Shown piece by piece: positions 17,991 through 26,234 of a stretch of DNA of 54,095 nt. The notes under the pieces were generated by a model. The model had not been told where the DNA came from. It saw only the letters and a list, made by a program, of their open reading frames with translations, and made no database searches. This stretch comes from JADKIH01 sp031367345 (GTDB taxonomy: Bacteria > Bacteroidota > Bacteroidia > AKYH767-A > 2013-40CM-41-45): positions 1-54,095 of the forward strand of contig JANLPR010000171.1 of assembly GCA_031367345.1 (NCBI GenBank), written 5' to 3'. The position numbers and the translations under genes are program-made. Position 1 is the stretch's first letter. Every line of letters begins with the position of its first letter.

Positions 17991-18497
17991 ATGAGAAAAA
18001 CCTTTGTTTTATTAGTCTGTTTATTTTCTTCCTGTAAAAAAGAAGTTCTGCCATCGAATAATTTGATGTTAATGACTTGTAAATTTGACGGTGAAAATTT
18101 TCGATCCCAAAATTTATCCGGCAGCTATTATAATGGTGGTTTATATTCTCCAGTTGTTTCTCTGTACGCTAATTCTCTCGGGCAAAATATTAATTTCAGA
18201 TTTGTAGGTAATGTGCTTACACTTGGCAGCCATGCACTTTCTAAATTGTCACCAACCGATTTAGCAGGCATCGAAGGATCTTGTTCAGATATCCGATATT
18301 TAGTTGACCCCGATTTTTTTGTTCCAAATCGTTCCATTTCTGGTCAAATTACAATTGCTAAAATAGATACCGGAACGGTTGGTTTTAACCATGGCGTCTT
18401 TATAAACTTAGAAGCCTATTTTTATTTTGATTCTGATACTATTCGTGGAAAATGGAAACATATGGAAGAAGGCAGAATCTCTTATCATGTAAACTGA
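17991..18497 (+). CDS. Hypothetical lipoprotein
   Basis: A 168-aa protein starting MRKTFVLLVCLFSSCKKE, a lipoprotein signal peptide (lipobox FSSC, Cys15). The mature part is unrecognised. It is mostly beta-strand in pattern with Gly, Ser and aromatic residues, for example GSYYNGGLYSPVVSLYANSLG. An in-frame ATG at 17970 exists, but it lies inside the hairpin and would spoil the signal peptide. It stands alone between the OsmC gene and an envelope protein gene. Confidence 0.7.
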   Translation: MRKTFVLLVCLFSSCKKEVLPSNNLMLMTCKFDGENFRSQNLSGSYYNGGLYSPVVSLYANSLGQNINFRFVGNVLTLGSHALSKLSPTDLAGIEGSCSDIRYLVDPDFFVPNRSISGQITIAKIDTGTVGFNHGVFINLEAYFYFDSDTIRGKWKHMEEGRISYHVN

Positions 18498-18567
18498 TAG
18501 GAATTACGTAAACTTTTTAATAAAGTTAATTAGCGAATTGGCAATATAGGAATGATAAAAAAAATGC

Positions 18568-18575
18568 TATTTTTG
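18568..18575 (+). promoter_or_regulatory. Candidate -7 element of the gene at 18585
   Basis: TATTTTTG is a perfect TAnnTTTG match, and a TTG lies 27 nt upstream (18538-18540), slightly beyond the usual spacing. The predicted start near 18582 leaves a 3-nt leader. Confidence 0.4.
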
Positions 18576-18584
18576 TAGCAGATT

Positions 18585-19352
18585 ATGCGTCGGCTCTTAT
18601 TACCATTTTTCTTGATCAGTGTTTTGTTTGCATCGGCGCAGCAGGTGGATAATATTGCATATAAGGAAGATATTCCGGTACTCTATAGAAATGAAGCGTC
18701 CGGAGGTTTAACAATTCACTCCAATGGATTTGGACTTGACTTTAAACGCGGGTGGCATAAAACGGGTTATAAAAAACAGATGCTCGATATTGAATTTGTA
18801 TCAATGCGACATCCAAAGCAGTATAAATTAGCCAATCCTTTTTTCGATAATTCAAAACCATTTTTCTATGGCAAACTAAACTTTGCTTATATGCTTAGAG
18901 GCGGTTACGGTGAACAAAAAATTTTATTTAGCAAAGGAGAAAGAAGTGGAGTAGAAGTTAGGTATAGTTATTATATAGGTGCATCCTTAGGAATTACAAA
19001 GCCTGTTTATTTAGAAGTCATAGTTCCGTACGATTCTATTCCTTACACAGTCATTCTTAAATACGACCCTACGAACCCATTGATGCAATCAGGCACATAT
19101 ATTTTTGGGCCGGGTCCATATTTTGATGGCTTTGATCAATTAAAAATTTATCCCGGTGCATATGCCAAATTCGCTGTCTCTTTTGAATATGCCGGATGGC
19201 ATGATAAAATAACAGCATTAGAAGTTGGAATCGTTGCTGATGCGCAGCCTACTGCCATTCCAATTATGGCTGAAAATCCGTCACAAGGTATTTTTAATAA
19301 CCATGTGCTAATTAACTTTTACATTTCTTTGCTTTGGGGCAAAAAATGGTAG
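18585..19352 (+). CDS. Hypothetical envelope protein
   Basis: A 255-aa protein with a signal peptide (MRRLLLPFFLISVLFASAQQ). The mature sequence is rich in aromatic residues and alternating hydrophobic and polar stretches, ends in the hydrophobic-aromatic pattern NFYISLLWGKKW, and looks like a small outer-membrane barrel. The family is not identified. It overlaps the lipA start by 7 nt (ATGGTAG), so the two genes are coupled. Confidence 0.75.
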   Translation: MRRLLLPFFLISVLFASAQQVDNIAYKEDIPVLYRNEASGGLTIHSNGFGLDFKRGWHKTGYKKQMLDIEFVSMRHPKQYKLANPFFDNSKPFFYGKLNFAYMLRGGYGEQKILFSKGERSGVEVRYSYYIGASLGITKPVYLEVIVPYDSIPYTVILKYDPTNPLMQSGTYIFGPGPYFDGFDQLKIYPGAYAKFAVSFEYAGWHDKITALEVGIVADAQPTAIPIMAENPSQGIFNNHVLINFYISLLWGKKW

Positions 19353-20233
19353 TGGAAATCAACATGACAAAAGAAAATTCTCTTATTGAAAATAAAGTTC
19401 CTAAGCCTTCATGGTTAAGGGTAAAACTTCCCATTGGCGAAGAGTATGCCAAAGTTCGGAATATAGTGAGTGAACACAATCTACACACCATTTGCCAAAG
19501 TGGAAATTGTCCGAACATGGGCGAATGTTGGGGAGCAGGTACTGCTACTTTTATGATTCTTGGAAATGTATGTACCAGAAGTTGTGGTTTCTGCAGTGTC
19601 GCTACAGGTAAACCGGAAGTGGCCGATCCGTTTGAACCGTTAAGAGTTGCAAAATCTGTAAAGTTAATGGGTGTAAAACATTGTGTTGTAACCTCTGTCG
19701 ATCGCGATGATTTAAAAGATGGTGGATCAAATATTTGGGTGGAAACTATTCGTAAGATCAGAGAATTTTCGCCAGGGACAACGATGGAAACATTGATTCC
19801 GGATTTTCAAGGCAAATGGGAGAATTTAGATAGAGTCATTGCCGAAAAGCCGGAAGTGATTTCACATAATTTGGAAACAGTACGTCGATTAACAAAGCAA
19901 GTCAGAATTCAAGCAAAGTACGATCGCAGTTTAGAAGTGCTTAAAAGAATATCAGATGGCGGAGTAGTTTCTAAATCAGGAATCATGTTAGGCTTGGGAG
20001 AAACCAAAGAAGAAGTAATAGAGTCGATGAATGATTTGAGAAAGTCGGAGGTAAAAATTCTCACCTTAGGACAATACCTTCAGCCAACAAAAGAACATTT
20101 GCCGGTGGTCGAATTTATTCATCCGGATCTTTTTGCAGAGTTTAAAGAAATTGGACTCGGTTTAGGATTTCGATACATAGAAAGTGGGCCACTTGTACGT
20201 TCAAGTTACCACGCAGAAAAACATTTATTCTAA
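19346..20233 (+). CDS. lipA: Lipoyl synthase
   Basis: Radical-SAM enzyme that inserts two sulfur atoms into octanoyl groups bound to lipoyl domains. From the ATG at 19346 (295 aa) the auxiliary cluster cysteines are Cys50, Cys55 and Cys61 (CQSGNCPNMGEC), and the radical-SAM triad is Cys76, Cys80 and Cys83 (CTRSCGFC). The C-terminal RSSY motif is present. A later in-frame ATG at 19364 is equally possible (289 aa) and closer to typical family length. The first ATG overlaps the upstream stop by 7 nt. Confidence 0.97.
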   Translation: MVVEINMTKENSLIENKVPKPSWLRVKLPIGEEYAKVRNIVSEHNLHTICQSGNCPNMGECWGAGTATFMILGNVCTRSCGFCSVATGKPEVADPFEPLRVAKSVKLMGVKHCVVTSVDRDDLKDGGSNIWVETIRKIREFSPGTTMETLIPDFQGKWENLDRVIAEKPEVISHNLETVRRLTKQVRIQAKYDRSLEVLKRISDGGVVSKSGIMLGLGETKEEVIESMNDLRKSEVKILTLGQYLQPTKEHLPVVEFIHPDLFAEFKEIGLGLGFRYIESGPLVRSSYHAEKHLF

Positions 20234-20276
20234 AAATCGGTTTAGTTTTAGTGTATTACGAGAACTAATAAATTCA

Positions 20277-21299
20277 ATGAAGAAAATAAGGATTGCCATA
20301 AATGGTTTTGGTAGAATTGGAAGAATTTCTGCTAGAGTATTGTTAGAGAATACTAATCTTGAATTAGTCGCTATTAACGATTTAGCAGATACACATACCC
20401 TGGCTCATCTTTTTAAATACGATAGTATACATGGTCGATACAAAGGAACCGTACAGCAGGATAAAAATAAAATTATTTTTAATGGACATCCGGTAACTGT
20501 TTATTCAGAAAAGAATCCTGCTGATTTACCTTGGAGGAAAGAAGACATAGACGTTGTTCTGGAATGTACAGGACGATTTACTGATAAGATAGGAGCGACT
20601 CAACATTTAATGGCCGGAGCCAAAAGAGTAATTCTTTCGGCGCCTACCAAGGGCAAAGGCGATATGAAGAGTGTCGTAATCGGAGTAAATGATTCTATAC
20701 TGACTACCGAAGATCACATTATTTCGAATGCCAGCTGTACCACAAATAATGCAGCGCCAATGCTAAAGGTATTAGATGATTTAGGGGAAATTGAAACAGC
20801 TTTTGTTACAACAGTTCATTCGTATACCGGCGATCAGCAGCTTCACGATGCACCGCACAAAGATTTACGGAGAGCTAGAGCAGCAGCCGTTTCAATTATA
20901 CCGACAACAACCGGAGCAGCAAAGGCGCTAGGTGACATAATGCCACATCTCGATGGTTTGCTTGGCGGAGCGGGAATAAGAGTACCGGCACCAGATGGTT
21001 CGCTGACAGATATAACATGTAATTTGAAGAAACATGTAACAGTTGAAGAAGTGAATCGTGCTTTCAGGCAAATGGCAGAAGGGACAATGAAAGGGATTTT
21101 GGAATATACCTCAGATCCAATAGTTTCCATAGATATTATCGATAATCCACATAGTTGTATTTTTGATTCGCTACTAACAACAGTTTTGGGAAAGATGGTA
21201 AAAGTGGTTGGCTGGTATGACAATGAGTATGGATATAGTAACCGTTTAATCGAATTAGCCGAAAAAGTAGGGGGCTTAATTGAGGGGAATAAGGCTTAA
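20277..21299 (+). CDS. gap: Glyceraldehyde-3-phosphate dehydrogenase, type I
   Basis: Glycolytic and gluconeogenic enzyme, 340 aa. The NAD-binding glycine pattern INGFGRIGRISAR opens the protein, and the catalytic cysteine is in SNASCTTNNAAP (Cys154), partnered by the histidine in TVHSYTGDQQ (His181). The active site reads CTTNN where E. coli GapA has CTTNC, as in other Bacteroidota. The ATG at 20277 (MKKIRIAING) is preferred over an upstream in-frame start at 20184 inside lipA. It follows lipA by 43 nt; no terminator is evident between them. Confidence 0.97.
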   Translation: MKKIRIAINGFGRIGRISARVLLENTNLELVAINDLADTHTLAHLFKYDSIHGRYKGTVQQDKNKIIFNGHPVTVYSEKNPADLPWRKEDIDVVLECTGRFTDKIGATQHLMAGAKRVILSAPTKGKGDMKSVVIGVNDSILTTEDHIISNASCTTNNAAPMLKVLDDLGEIETAFVTTVHSYTGDQQLHDAPHKDLRRARAAAVSIIPTTTGAAKALGDIMPHLDGLLGGAGIRVPAPDGSLTDITCNLKKHVTVEEVNRAFRQMAEGTMKGILEYTSDPIVSIDIIDNPHSCIFDSLLTTVLGKMVKVVGWYDNEYGYSNRLIELAEKVGGLIEGNKA

Positions 21300-21652
21300 T
21301 TTCAATTATTTTTTGAGGTTTAACTCAATGAACCTAAAGTACTGATCTGTAATTTTTTATTTTTTATTTTTTTATTTAAAAATTATATTACCTTTAATTT
21401 GTAGGTGTAGAATTTAGCTATGAATCGGTTTTAAACAGATTTTAAGTAGGTAAAAGAAAGTAGATAAGATTTAATATAAAATTAAGGTTTACTTAAGCAA
21501 TATATATGCTCAATAATCGTTTCTTTAAACAATAAAGGGAGTAGATCTGTTGTAATAATGGACGAGAGTGGCAGTTACATAGTAGCATTTGGTACAGTAA
21601 TTGAGATATGCGACAGAGTTCAACAAGTAAATTGAATAAAAATAGTACGAAG
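21300..21652. other. AT-rich intergenic stretch before the 69-aa/54-aa frame
   Basis: Very AT-rich with T-runs around 21354-21372 and poly-A/T blocks to 21420. I see no tRNA, no clear terminator (only a 5-bp hairpin near 21315-21330) and no certain promoter. A weak 7/8 -7-like TTAATTTG occurs at 21394-21401. A start codon for the next small frame could lie within it at 21608. Confidence 0.5.
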
Positions 21653-21817
21653 ATGAATAATTCAAAGACAAAAACTAAATCGGTAAAACAGCCCGTAGCG
21701 GATGTTGTAACGCGCATAAAAGTCCAATTAGATCACAGAACAACGATGGTTGTTCACAGTATGGAGGCATTTAAGATGTGGAAGAAAAGATATCCATTGG
21801 CAAAAGTAATAGCCTGA
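21608..21817 (+). CDS. Small conserved-looking hypothetical protein
   Basis: A 69-aa protein (from ATG 21608) or 54 aa from ATG 21653. The first 35 residues are Ser, Lys and Asn-rich and low in complexity. The C-terminal half, VTRIKVQLDHRTTMVVHSME and the following FKMWKKRYPLAKVIA, looks like a folded strand-helix module with codon use similar to its neighbours. A terminator follows 36 nt downstream. I do not know a family. The position just before the tRNA-tuf cluster is worth noting, but functional linkage is not implied. Confidence 0.6.
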   Translation: MRQSSTSKLNKNSTKMNNSKTKTKSVKQPVADVVTRIKVQLDHRTTMVVHSMEAFKMWKKRYPLAKVIA

Positions 21818-21852
21818 GTGCTGGTAATTAAAAACTTACGTTATAAAAAGAG

Positions 21853-21880
21853 AAGGTCTCAAGTCGAGATCTTTTTTTTT
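21853..21880 (+). terminator. Rho-independent terminator
   Basis: AAGGTCTC pairs with GAGATCTT (one G-T wobble) around AAGTC and runs into a T-run of at least 9. It separates the small gene from the tRNA cluster. Confidence 0.8.
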
Positions 21881-21980
21881 GATTTTTTTTTCAAGAAATT
21901 TTGCATATTAAAATCGCTTTTCTACATTTGCAATCCCAAATTTTAAGGGGAACAAGTAAGCGTTCATTGAATGTAAAATT

Positions 21981-22057
21981 GCCGATGTAGCTCAGTTGGC
22001 CAGAGCTACTGATTTGTAATCAGTGGGTCGGGGGTTCGAATCCCTCCATCGGCTCCA
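21981..22057 (+). tRNA. tRNA-Thr (anticodon TGT)
   Basis: Full cloverleaf: acceptor GCCGATG with CATCGGC, D-arm GCTC...GAGC, anticodon arm ACTGA/TCAGT with loop TTTGTAA (anticodon TGT), T-loop TTCGAAT, and an encoded CCA end (22055-22057). It is the first of the thr-tyr-gly-thr cluster upstream of tuf, the same order as E. coli thrU-tyrU-glyT-thrT-tufB. Confidence 0.97.
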
Positions 22058-22093
22058 GTTCTTAATTAGTTCTGGTTTTAGGACCATTGAGAA

Positions 22094-22174
22094 GGGGAGA
22101 TACCAGAGTGGCCAAATGGGACGGACTGTAAATCCGTTGCGAAAGCTTCGAAGGTTCGAATCCTTCTCTCCCCA
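22094..22174 (+). tRNA. tRNA-Tyr (anticodon GTA)
   Basis: Acceptor GGGGAGA/TCTCCCC, class II long variable arm, anticodon GTA in GGACTGTAAATCC, T-loop TTCGAAT. The 3' CCA is not encoded (CTC follows the discriminator A), unlike its Thr and Gly neighbours. Confidence 0.97.
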
Positions 22175-22223
22175 CTCTGAAATCGTTCGAATCTGATTTG
22201 AAACGATCAGACGAGAACAACAA

Positions 22224-22299
22224 GCGGAAGTAGCTCATTTGGTAGAGCATCAGCCTTCCAAGCTGAGGGTGGCCGGTTCGAGCCCGGTCTTCCGCTCCA
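22224..22299 (+). tRNA. tRNA-Gly (anticodon TCC)
   Basis: Acceptor GCGGAAG/CTTCCGC, anticodon stem TCAGC/GCTGA with loop CTTCCAA (anticodon TCC), T-loop TTCGAGC and an encoded CCA. Confidence 0.97.
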
Positions 22300-22324
22300 A
22301 ATCTCAGCGAGCATTGACTAGTTA

Positions 22325-22400
22325 GCCAATGTAGCTCAGTTGGTAGAGCACATCCATGGTAAGGATGAGGTCACCAGTTCGATCCTGGTCCTTGGCTCCA
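22325..22400 (+). tRNA. tRNA-Thr (anticodon GGT)
   Basis: Anticodon arm CATCC/GGATG with anticodon GGT, T-loop TTCGATC, encoded CCA. The acceptor GCCAATG against CCTTGGC has a T-C mismatch at the sixth pair. Confidence 0.95.
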
Positions 22401-22727
22401 GGAACGAAAATGCAACAGACGGCGTTAAAATCGTTTGAGGCCAATAAATTTTAGTGCAGGGTCCGGTAATTACATTTTGTTAGCTTACCGAATGTAGTAG
22501 AAATTACTCCTGCTATCTTAAACAGAATTAAAATCCCGAGAGAGTGATCTTTAAGGATTCTTAATATATTTTCGGTAAATTAGAATAAAAAAGATCTTTT
22601 TGCCGGGAGAATTAAATTAGGATACCGGATACTGTGGAAATGAGCTTCCCTCTTCAGCAGTTTTTCGATATTAAAGCATAACTTTATAGTAACTTAAAAA
22701 AACAATAACCTCTAATAACTCATTTCA
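22401..22727 (+). promoter_or_regulatory. Leader region of tuf
   Basis: A 327-nt stretch without a gene. It holds 7/8 -7-like TATTTTCG around 22567-22574 without a clear TTG partner, and an AAAAAGATCTTTTT palindrome around 22588-22601. I see no terminator, so tuf may be read from the tRNA promoter, from an internal promoter here, or both. Confidence 0.4.
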
Positions 22728-23915
22728 ATGGCAAAAGAAAAATTCGACCGTTCGAAGCCTCACGTAAACATTGGGACTATCGGTCACGTTGACCACGGTA
22801 AAACAACTTTAACAGCAGCCATCACTACCGTGTTGGCCTCTAAAGGGTGGTGCGAACTTCGTTCATTTGATTCAATCGATAACGCTCCCGAAGAAAAAGA
22901 GCGTGGTATTACCATTAATACGTCTCACGTAGAATATCAAACTGCTACTCGTCACTATGCTCACGTTGACTGTCCAGGTCACGCGGATTATGTGAAGAAC
23001 ATGGTAACAGGTGCTGCCCAAATGGACGGTGCTATTCTTGTGGTTGCTGCAACTGATGGACCAATGCCTCAAACACGTGAGCACATCCTGCTTGCTCGTC
23101 AGGTAGGTGTACCAAAGATTGTAGTATTCATGAACAAAGTAGATATGGTTGATGATCCTGAATTACTTGACTTAGTTGAGATGGAAATTCGTGATCTATT
23201 AAGTTTCTACAAATTCGATGGAAATGCAACTCCGATCGTCCGTGGATCTGCCTTAGGTGGATTGAACAAAGATGAGAAGTGGATGCCTGCAATCCTTGAA
23301 TTGATGGACGCTGTAGATTCATTCATTCCAATTCCTCCACGTGAAATTGACAAGCCATTCCTAATGCCGGTAGAGGACGTGTTCTCGATCACTGGTCGTG
23401 GAACTGTTGCTACAGGTCGTATCGAGCGTGGTGTGGTAAACACAGGTGATGAAGTTGATATCATCGGAATGCAAGAGAAGACAATTAAGTCAACTTGTAC
23501 AGGTGTTGAAATGTTCCGTAAGATCCTTGATCGTGGAGAAGCTGGTGATAATGTAGGTTTATTGTTACGTGGTATTGAGAAAACTGATATCCGTCGTGGT
23601 ATGGTTGTCGCAAAACCGGGTTCAATCACACCTCACACTGAATTCAAAGCAGAGATCTATGTATTGAAAAAAGAAGAAGGTGGACGTCATACTCCATTTC
23701 ATAACAAATACCGTCCTCAGTTCTATTTACGTACAACTGATGTTACAGGAGAAATTACACTTCCGGAAGGTCGTGAAATGGTAATGCCTGGTGATAACGT
23801 AACTATTTCAGTTGTGCTTATTCAACCGGTAGCTATGGACAAAGGACTACGTTTCGCGATTCGTGAGGGTGGCCGTACCGTAGGTGCAGGACAGGTAATT
23901 GAAATTGTTAAGTAA
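22728..23915 (+). CDS. tuf: Elongation factor Tu
   Basis: GTPase that brings aminoacyl-tRNA to the ribosome. The 395-aa protein has the P-loop GHVDHGKT, the effector region with RGITINTSHVEY, DCPGHADY, the NKVD base-recognition motif (MNKVDMVDD) and the domain 2-3 sequence through VGAGQVIEIVK. The start context is MAKEKFDRSKPHVNIGTIGH. It lies between four tRNA genes upstream and tRNA-Trp downstream, with a strong hairpin (23932-23963) after its stop. Confidence 0.99.
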   Translation: MAKEKFDRSKPHVNIGTIGHVDHGKTTLTAAITTVLASKGWCELRSFDSIDNAPEEKERGITINTSHVEYQTATRHYAHVDCPGHADYVKNMVTGAAQMDGAILVVAATDGPMPQTREHILLARQVGVPKIVVFMNKVDMVDDPELLDLVEMEIRDLLSFYKFDGNATPIVRGSALGGLNKDEKWMPAILELMDAVDSFIPIPPREIDKPFLMPVEDVFSITGRGTVATGRIERGVVNTGDEVDIIGMQEKTIKSTCTGVEMFRKILDRGEAGDNVGLLLRGIEKTDIRRGMVVAKPGSITPHTEFKAEIYVLKKEEGGRHTPFHNKYRPQFYLRTTDVTGEITLPEGREMVMPGDNVTISVVLIQPVAMDKGLRFAIREGGRTVGAGQVIEIVK

Positions 23916-23931
23916 TTGAAATAATTCTCAA

Positions 23932-23963
23932 TAAACCACAGGCGGGAAACCGTCTGTGGTTTA
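23932..23963 (+). other. 14-bp GNRA hairpin between tuf and tRNA-Trp
   Basis: TAAACCACAGGCGG (23932-23945) pairs with CCGTCTGTGGTTTA (23950-23963), one G-T wobble, around a GAAA loop. There is no long T-run after it, so it is probably a processing or partial attenuation structure rather than a full terminator; the tRNA and secE lie directly downstream. Confidence 0.75.
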
Positions 23964-23986
23964 CTGCCAATTAGTAACAATACCAA

Positions 23987-24059
23987 ACGGGTGTAGCTCA
24001 ATTGGTAGAGTAGCGGTCTCCAAAACCGTTGGCTGGGAGTTCGAGTCTCTCCACCCGTG
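23987..24059 (+). tRNA. tRNA-Trp (anticodon CCA)
   Basis: Acceptor ACGGGTG/CACCCGT, anticodon CCA in CGGTCTCCAAAACCG, T-loop TTCGAGT. No CCA end is encoded. It is the single tRNA embedded between tuf and secE, as in many bacteria. Confidence 0.97.
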
Positions 24060-24099
24060 CATTAATCAATGTTGCTTCGGCAACTGGAAAATACTTCAA

Positions 24100-24294
24100 A
24101 TGAGCAAACTAACAGCTTATATTAAAGAGAGTTATACTGAACTGGTCGACAAAGTTAGCTGGCCTACACGTGAGGAGCTGCAAAGCAGTGTAATGATCGT
24201 GATGGTAGCAACAGTCATCATTGGTTTGATGATCTTCTTCATGGACGCTGCATTTCAAGCAATCATGAACTTGTTCTATAAAATGATTGGATAA
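24100..24294 (+). CDS. secE: Preprotein translocase subunit SecE
   Basis: A 64-aa inner-membrane protein that clamps SecY in the translocon. It has the conserved LVDKVSWPTREELQSSVMIV block followed by a single transmembrane helix. I chose ATG 24100 (MSKLTAYIKES); a longer in-frame frame beginning at 23956 runs through tRNA-Trp and is not credible. nusG follows after 11 nt. Confidence 0.95.
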   Translation: MSKLTAYIKESYTELVDKVSWPTREELQSSVMIVMVATVIIGLMIFFMDAAFQAIMNLFYKMIG

Positions 24295-24305
24295 TAATAA
24301 TCACA

Positions 24306-24869
24306 ATGGCTGAAGCACAATCTCCTAAAGAACTGGTTCGCAAGTGGTATGTTGTCCGTGCCATTAGTGGAAAAGAAAAGAAGGTAAAACAATACATCGA
24401 ATATGAAGTGAGCCGACTAAAATTGGGTGACTATGTAGGACAGGTGTTGATACCAACTGAGAAGTTCTACCAGATTCGTAACGGAAAAAAAGTAAGTAAA
24501 GAAAGAAATATCCTTCCGGGATATGTTCTTATTGAAGCAATATTGACAGGAGAAATTCCTCACATTATTGAAAACATATCGGGTGTCATTTCATTTTTGG
24601 GTGCAAAGGGTGAAGCTCCGGCTCCTCTTCGTCAGTCGGAAGTGAATAGAATCTTAGGTAAGATGGATGAATTAGCCGACAGCGAAGCAGTGATGTCGGT
24701 GCCATACGTAGTAGGCGAAACAGTAAAAGTAATTGATGGTCCATTCAATAGTTTCAGTGGAGTTATTGAAGAGATTAACGAGGAAAAGAAAAAATTAAAA
24801 GTGATGGTTAAGATCTTTGGACGTAAAACGCCGCTTGAGCTTAGCTATATGCAAGTAGAAAAAGAATAG
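24306..24869 (+). CDS. nusG: Transcription termination/antitermination factor NusG
   Basis: Binds RNA polymerase and couples transcription to translation or Rho. The 187-aa protein has the NGN domain (WYVVRAISGKEKKVKQYIE) and a C-terminal KOW domain (VGETVKVIDGPFNSFSGVIEEINEEKKKLKVMVKIFGR). It is the usual gene between secE and rplK. Confidence 0.97.
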   Translation: MAEAQSPKELVRKWYVVRAISGKEKKVKQYIEYEVSRLKLGDYVGQVLIPTEKFYQIRNGKKVSKERNILPGYVLIEAILTGEIPHIIENISGVISFLGAKGEAPAPLRQSEVNRILGKMDELADSEAVMSVPYVVGETVKVIDGPFNSFSGVIEEINEEKKKLKVMVKIFGRKTPLELSYMQVEKE

Positions 24870-25011
24870 TTCATACTTCAGATGTATGGTCGGCGATTGC
24901 TTCCAATCCTTCTCCGCAAACCTGCTACCGAATAAATGAACAAACAACAATAAATTAAAAAGTACGAGCTGACACTTAGCAATAAGGATAAGATCAAAAC
25001 TAAAAATAACA

Positions 25012-25449
25012 ATGGCAAAAGAAATAAGCACATACATTAAGTTACAGGTAAAAGGCGGTGCCGCTAATCCAGCGCCTCCAATTGGTCCGGCATTAGGAGC
25101 AAAAGGGGTGAATATTATGGAATTCTGTAAGCAGTTCAATGCACGTACACAAGATGCACCCGGTAAAGTATTGCCGGTTATCATCACGGTATATACCGAC
25201 AAGTCATTTGAATTTGTAATCAAAACGCCTCCTGCTGCAATTCAATTATTGGATGCGGCAAAGCTAAAAAGCGGATCAAAAGAATCGAATCGTAATAAGG
25301 TTGGAAGCGTAGATTGGGATCAAGTTCGTGCAATTGCAGAAAACAAAATGCCTGATCTTAACTGTTTCACAATTGAATCAGCAATGGGTATGGTTGCAGG
25401 CACAGCACGTAGCATGGGTATCACTGTAAATGGCGATCGTCCGTTCTAA
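25012..25449 (+). CDS. rplK: 50S ribosomal protein L11
   Basis: Ribosomal stalk-base protein, 145 aa. Family blocks KLQVKGGAANPAPPIGPALGAKGVNIMEFC and the C-terminal RNA-binding domain ending GTARSMGITVNGDRPF are present. The 142-nt gap after nusG holds a small CATAC/GTATG hairpin (24872-24888), a possible but unproven regulatory site. Confidence 0.98.
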   Translation: MAKEISTYIKLQVKGGAANPAPPIGPALGAKGVNIMEFCKQFNARTQDAPGKVLPVIITVYTDKSFEFVIKTPPAAIQLLDAAKLKSGSKESNRNKVGSVDWDQVRAIAENKMPDLNCFTIESAMGMVAGTARSMGITVNGDRPF

Positions 25450-25541
25450 AAGCGAGTAATTCGGGAAACCGTAAAAGATAGTATAAATAGAAGGAGGGGG
25501 AGATCCTATCAAGCCCGTTAGCACTTCAAAACTTTAATTCA

Positions 25542-26234
25542 ATGGCAAAAATTAGTAAAAAAAGAAAGCAAGCAATTGCTAAGGTAGACCAAACTAAGTC
25601 TTACTCATTAGCTGAAGCTTCTAAGATCATCAAAGATGTATCGTATACAAAATTTGATGCATCAGTAGACCTTAGTATTCGTTTAGGTGTTGATCCTCGT
25701 AAAGCCAATCAAATGGTTCGTGGAGTTGTTACACTTCCACATGGTACTGGTAAAACAAAAAAAGTACTTGTACTATGTACGCCCGACAAAGAAGCCGAAG
25801 CAAAAGCAGCCGGAGCTGATTATGTTGGATTGGATGATTATATTCAGAAGATTGAGCAAGGTTGGACAGACATCGATGTCGTGATTACGATGCCGAGTGT
25901 TATGGGTAAAGTAGGAAAACTTGGAAAAGTACTAGGGCCAAGAAATTTAATGCCAAATCCGAAAACTGGAACTGTAACAACAGATGTAGCTAAAGCAGTG
26001 CTAGAGGTAAAGGCAGGTAAAATTGATTTTAAAGTTGACAAGCAAGGAAGTATTCATGCTTCAGTAGGAAAGGTGTCGTTTGATGCCAAGAAACTAGAGG
26101 AGAATGCATCAGAATTACTCAACACAATCATCAAATTGAAGCCATCGGCAGCGAAGGGAGTTTACATGAAAAGTGTATACTTATCAAGCACCATGAGCCC
26201 ATCAGTTCAGGTTGACACAAAATCAATTTCTTAA
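25542..26234 (+). CDS. rplA: 50S ribosomal protein L1
   Basis: Stalk protein of the large subunit (230 aa) and, in many bacteria, repressor of its own operon. Conserved blocks are FDASVDLSIRLGVDPRKANQMVRG, GKVGKLGKVLGPRNLMPNPKTGTVT and the C-terminal KGVYMKSVYLSSTM. It begins 92 nt after rplK. That gap contains a purine-rich stretch (25491-25503), but no feature I can assign. Confidence 0.98.
   Translation: MAKISKKRKQAIAKVDQTKSYSLAEASKIIKDVSYTKFDASVDLSIRLGVDPRKANQMVRGVVTLPHGTGKTKKVLVLCTPDKEAEAKAAGADYVGLDDYIQKIEQGWTDIDVVITMPSVMGKVGKLGKVLGPRNLMPNPKTGTVTTDVAKAVLEVKAGKIDFKVDKQGSIHASVGKVSFDAKKLEENASELLNTIIKLKPSAAKGVYMKSVYLSSTMSPSVQVDTKSIS

Noticed and set aside
23956..24099. Longer SecE start including the tRNA-Trp gene
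   Set aside because: The extension translates the tRNA; family SecE starts at the ATG at 24100.
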